A DNA stretch of 12,101 nucleotides from Acidimicrobiales bacterium (lineage in GTDB: Bacteria; Actinomycetota; Acidimicrobiia; Acidimicrobiales; Acidimicrobilacustridaceae). Position numbers and translations under genes: made by a program. Under the pieces are notes generated by a model that did no database searches, had not been told where the DNA came from, and was given only the letters and a program-made list of their open reading frames with translations. Each line of letters opens with the position of its first letter. Within the stretch, counting starts at the first letter, position 1. Of the stretch, positions 11,949 through 12,101 are shown piece after piece. The stretch lies in NCBI GenBank assembly GCA_023264135.1, contig JALQSZ010000026.1, forward strand, positions 1 through 12,101, written 5' to 3'.

Positions 11949-12101
11949 CTACCCCAACAACAGGGAACGACACTGATCGACGTCGATACCCATTTGGGTA
12001 ATCAGCGCGTCGACCGAATCGAATTTCAATTCATTGCGCAGATGCGACATGAACTGCACTGCGAGTTCTTCGCCATAAAGATCGCCATCGAAGTCGAGGA
12101 T
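11949..12101 (-). CDS. ribF: Bifunctional riboflavin kinase/FAD synthetase, C-terminal 50 residues (runs off the right edge)
   Basis: The minus strand, read from the right edge, translates in frame as ILDFDGDLYGEELAVQFMSH and ends LLLG before TAG at 11949. The core DFDGDLYG...V.F...LR.E.KFDSVDAL..Q...D is the C-terminal end of the riboflavin kinase domain of RibF, which phosphorylates riboflavin to FMN; the N-terminal adenylyltransferase domain then makes FAD. In actinobacteria ribF normally precedes rpsO on the same strand. Here it does so at a distance, with an opposite-strand sulfotransferase gene between them. The stop codon is 4 bp from the convergent sulfotransferase stop. The kinase N-terminal part lies outside the window. 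Confidence 0.88.
   Translation of the reverse strand: MLDFDGDLYGEELAVQFMSHLRNELKFDSVDALITQMGIDVDQCRSLLLG

Noticed and set aside
11976..11987. Perfect 12-bp palindrome ATCGACGTCGAT within the ribF end
   Set aside because: It lies inside coding sequence for a conserved segment and is made of GTCGAC-like words that are common throughout this window; probably chance.
11987..12000. TACCCA/TGGGTA inverted repeat near the ribF and sulfotransferase ends as a terminator
   Set aside because: The stem is only 6 bp with a 2-base loop, lies inside ribF coding sequence and has no T-run.
1..12101. CRISPR array, insertion sequence, tRNA or attachment site
   Set aside because: Read on both strands, I saw no spaced direct repeats, transposase-like frame, cloverleaf or integrase; the insertions in the conserved gene order carry no visible mobile-element ends.

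Overview
The window looks like chromosomal DNA from an aerobic actinobacterium. The gene order ribF, rpsO, pnp, M16 peptidase, dapB, dapA is characteristic of Actinobacteria, and the S15 and RibF C-terminal sequences fit that phylum. The moderate GC content, the acyl-CoA ligase, the Sulfotransfer_3-type sulfotransferase and the lone SURF1 gene would suit an Acidimicrobiia-like lineage, but that finer placement is inference from gene content only. No mobile element, CRISPR array, tRNA or rRNA is visible.

Layout. On the minus strand, read from the right edge, the conserved backbone is: the last 50 codons of ribF (edge to 11949), rpsO (10403-10125), pnp (9933-7531), an M16 zinc peptidase (7517-6243), dapB (6233-5445) and, after a gap, the first 79 codons of dapA (238 to the left edge). 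Two insertions break this order. A plus-strand sulfotransferase (10667-11944) sits between ribF and rpsO. A five-gene block sits between dapB and dapA: a plus-strand DedA/VTT-type membrane protein (4713-5435), then minus-strand acyl-CoA ligase (4638-3010), SURF1 (2947-2129), TetR regulator (2069-1437) and a large ferritin-like diiron protein (1423-305).

Function. RibF makes FMN/FAD, S15 is a 30S ribosomal protein, and PNPase degrades RNA. DapA and DapB perform consecutive steps of lysine/diaminopimelate synthesis. The TetR gene carries a strong inverted repeat over its own probable promoter and is 13 bp from the diiron gene, so the two look like an autoregulated pair. SURF1 serves cytochrome c oxidase assembly, and the ligase activates fatty or other carboxylic acids.

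The most unusual material is non-coding. The 191-base rpsO-pnp spacer is packed with stems: a GC hairpin after rpsO, a second hairpin, then a set that folds on paper into a three-way junction. The junction's closing helix competes with a last hairpin just before the pnp ribosome-binding site. The rpsO leader also carries stems. Several starts (dapA, tetR, SURF1) have a TANNNT box exactly 7 nt upstream and no Shine-Dalgarno, suggesting leaderless mRNAs, whereas the diiron gene, ligase and pnp each have a strong Shine-Dalgarno 6 nt before the start.
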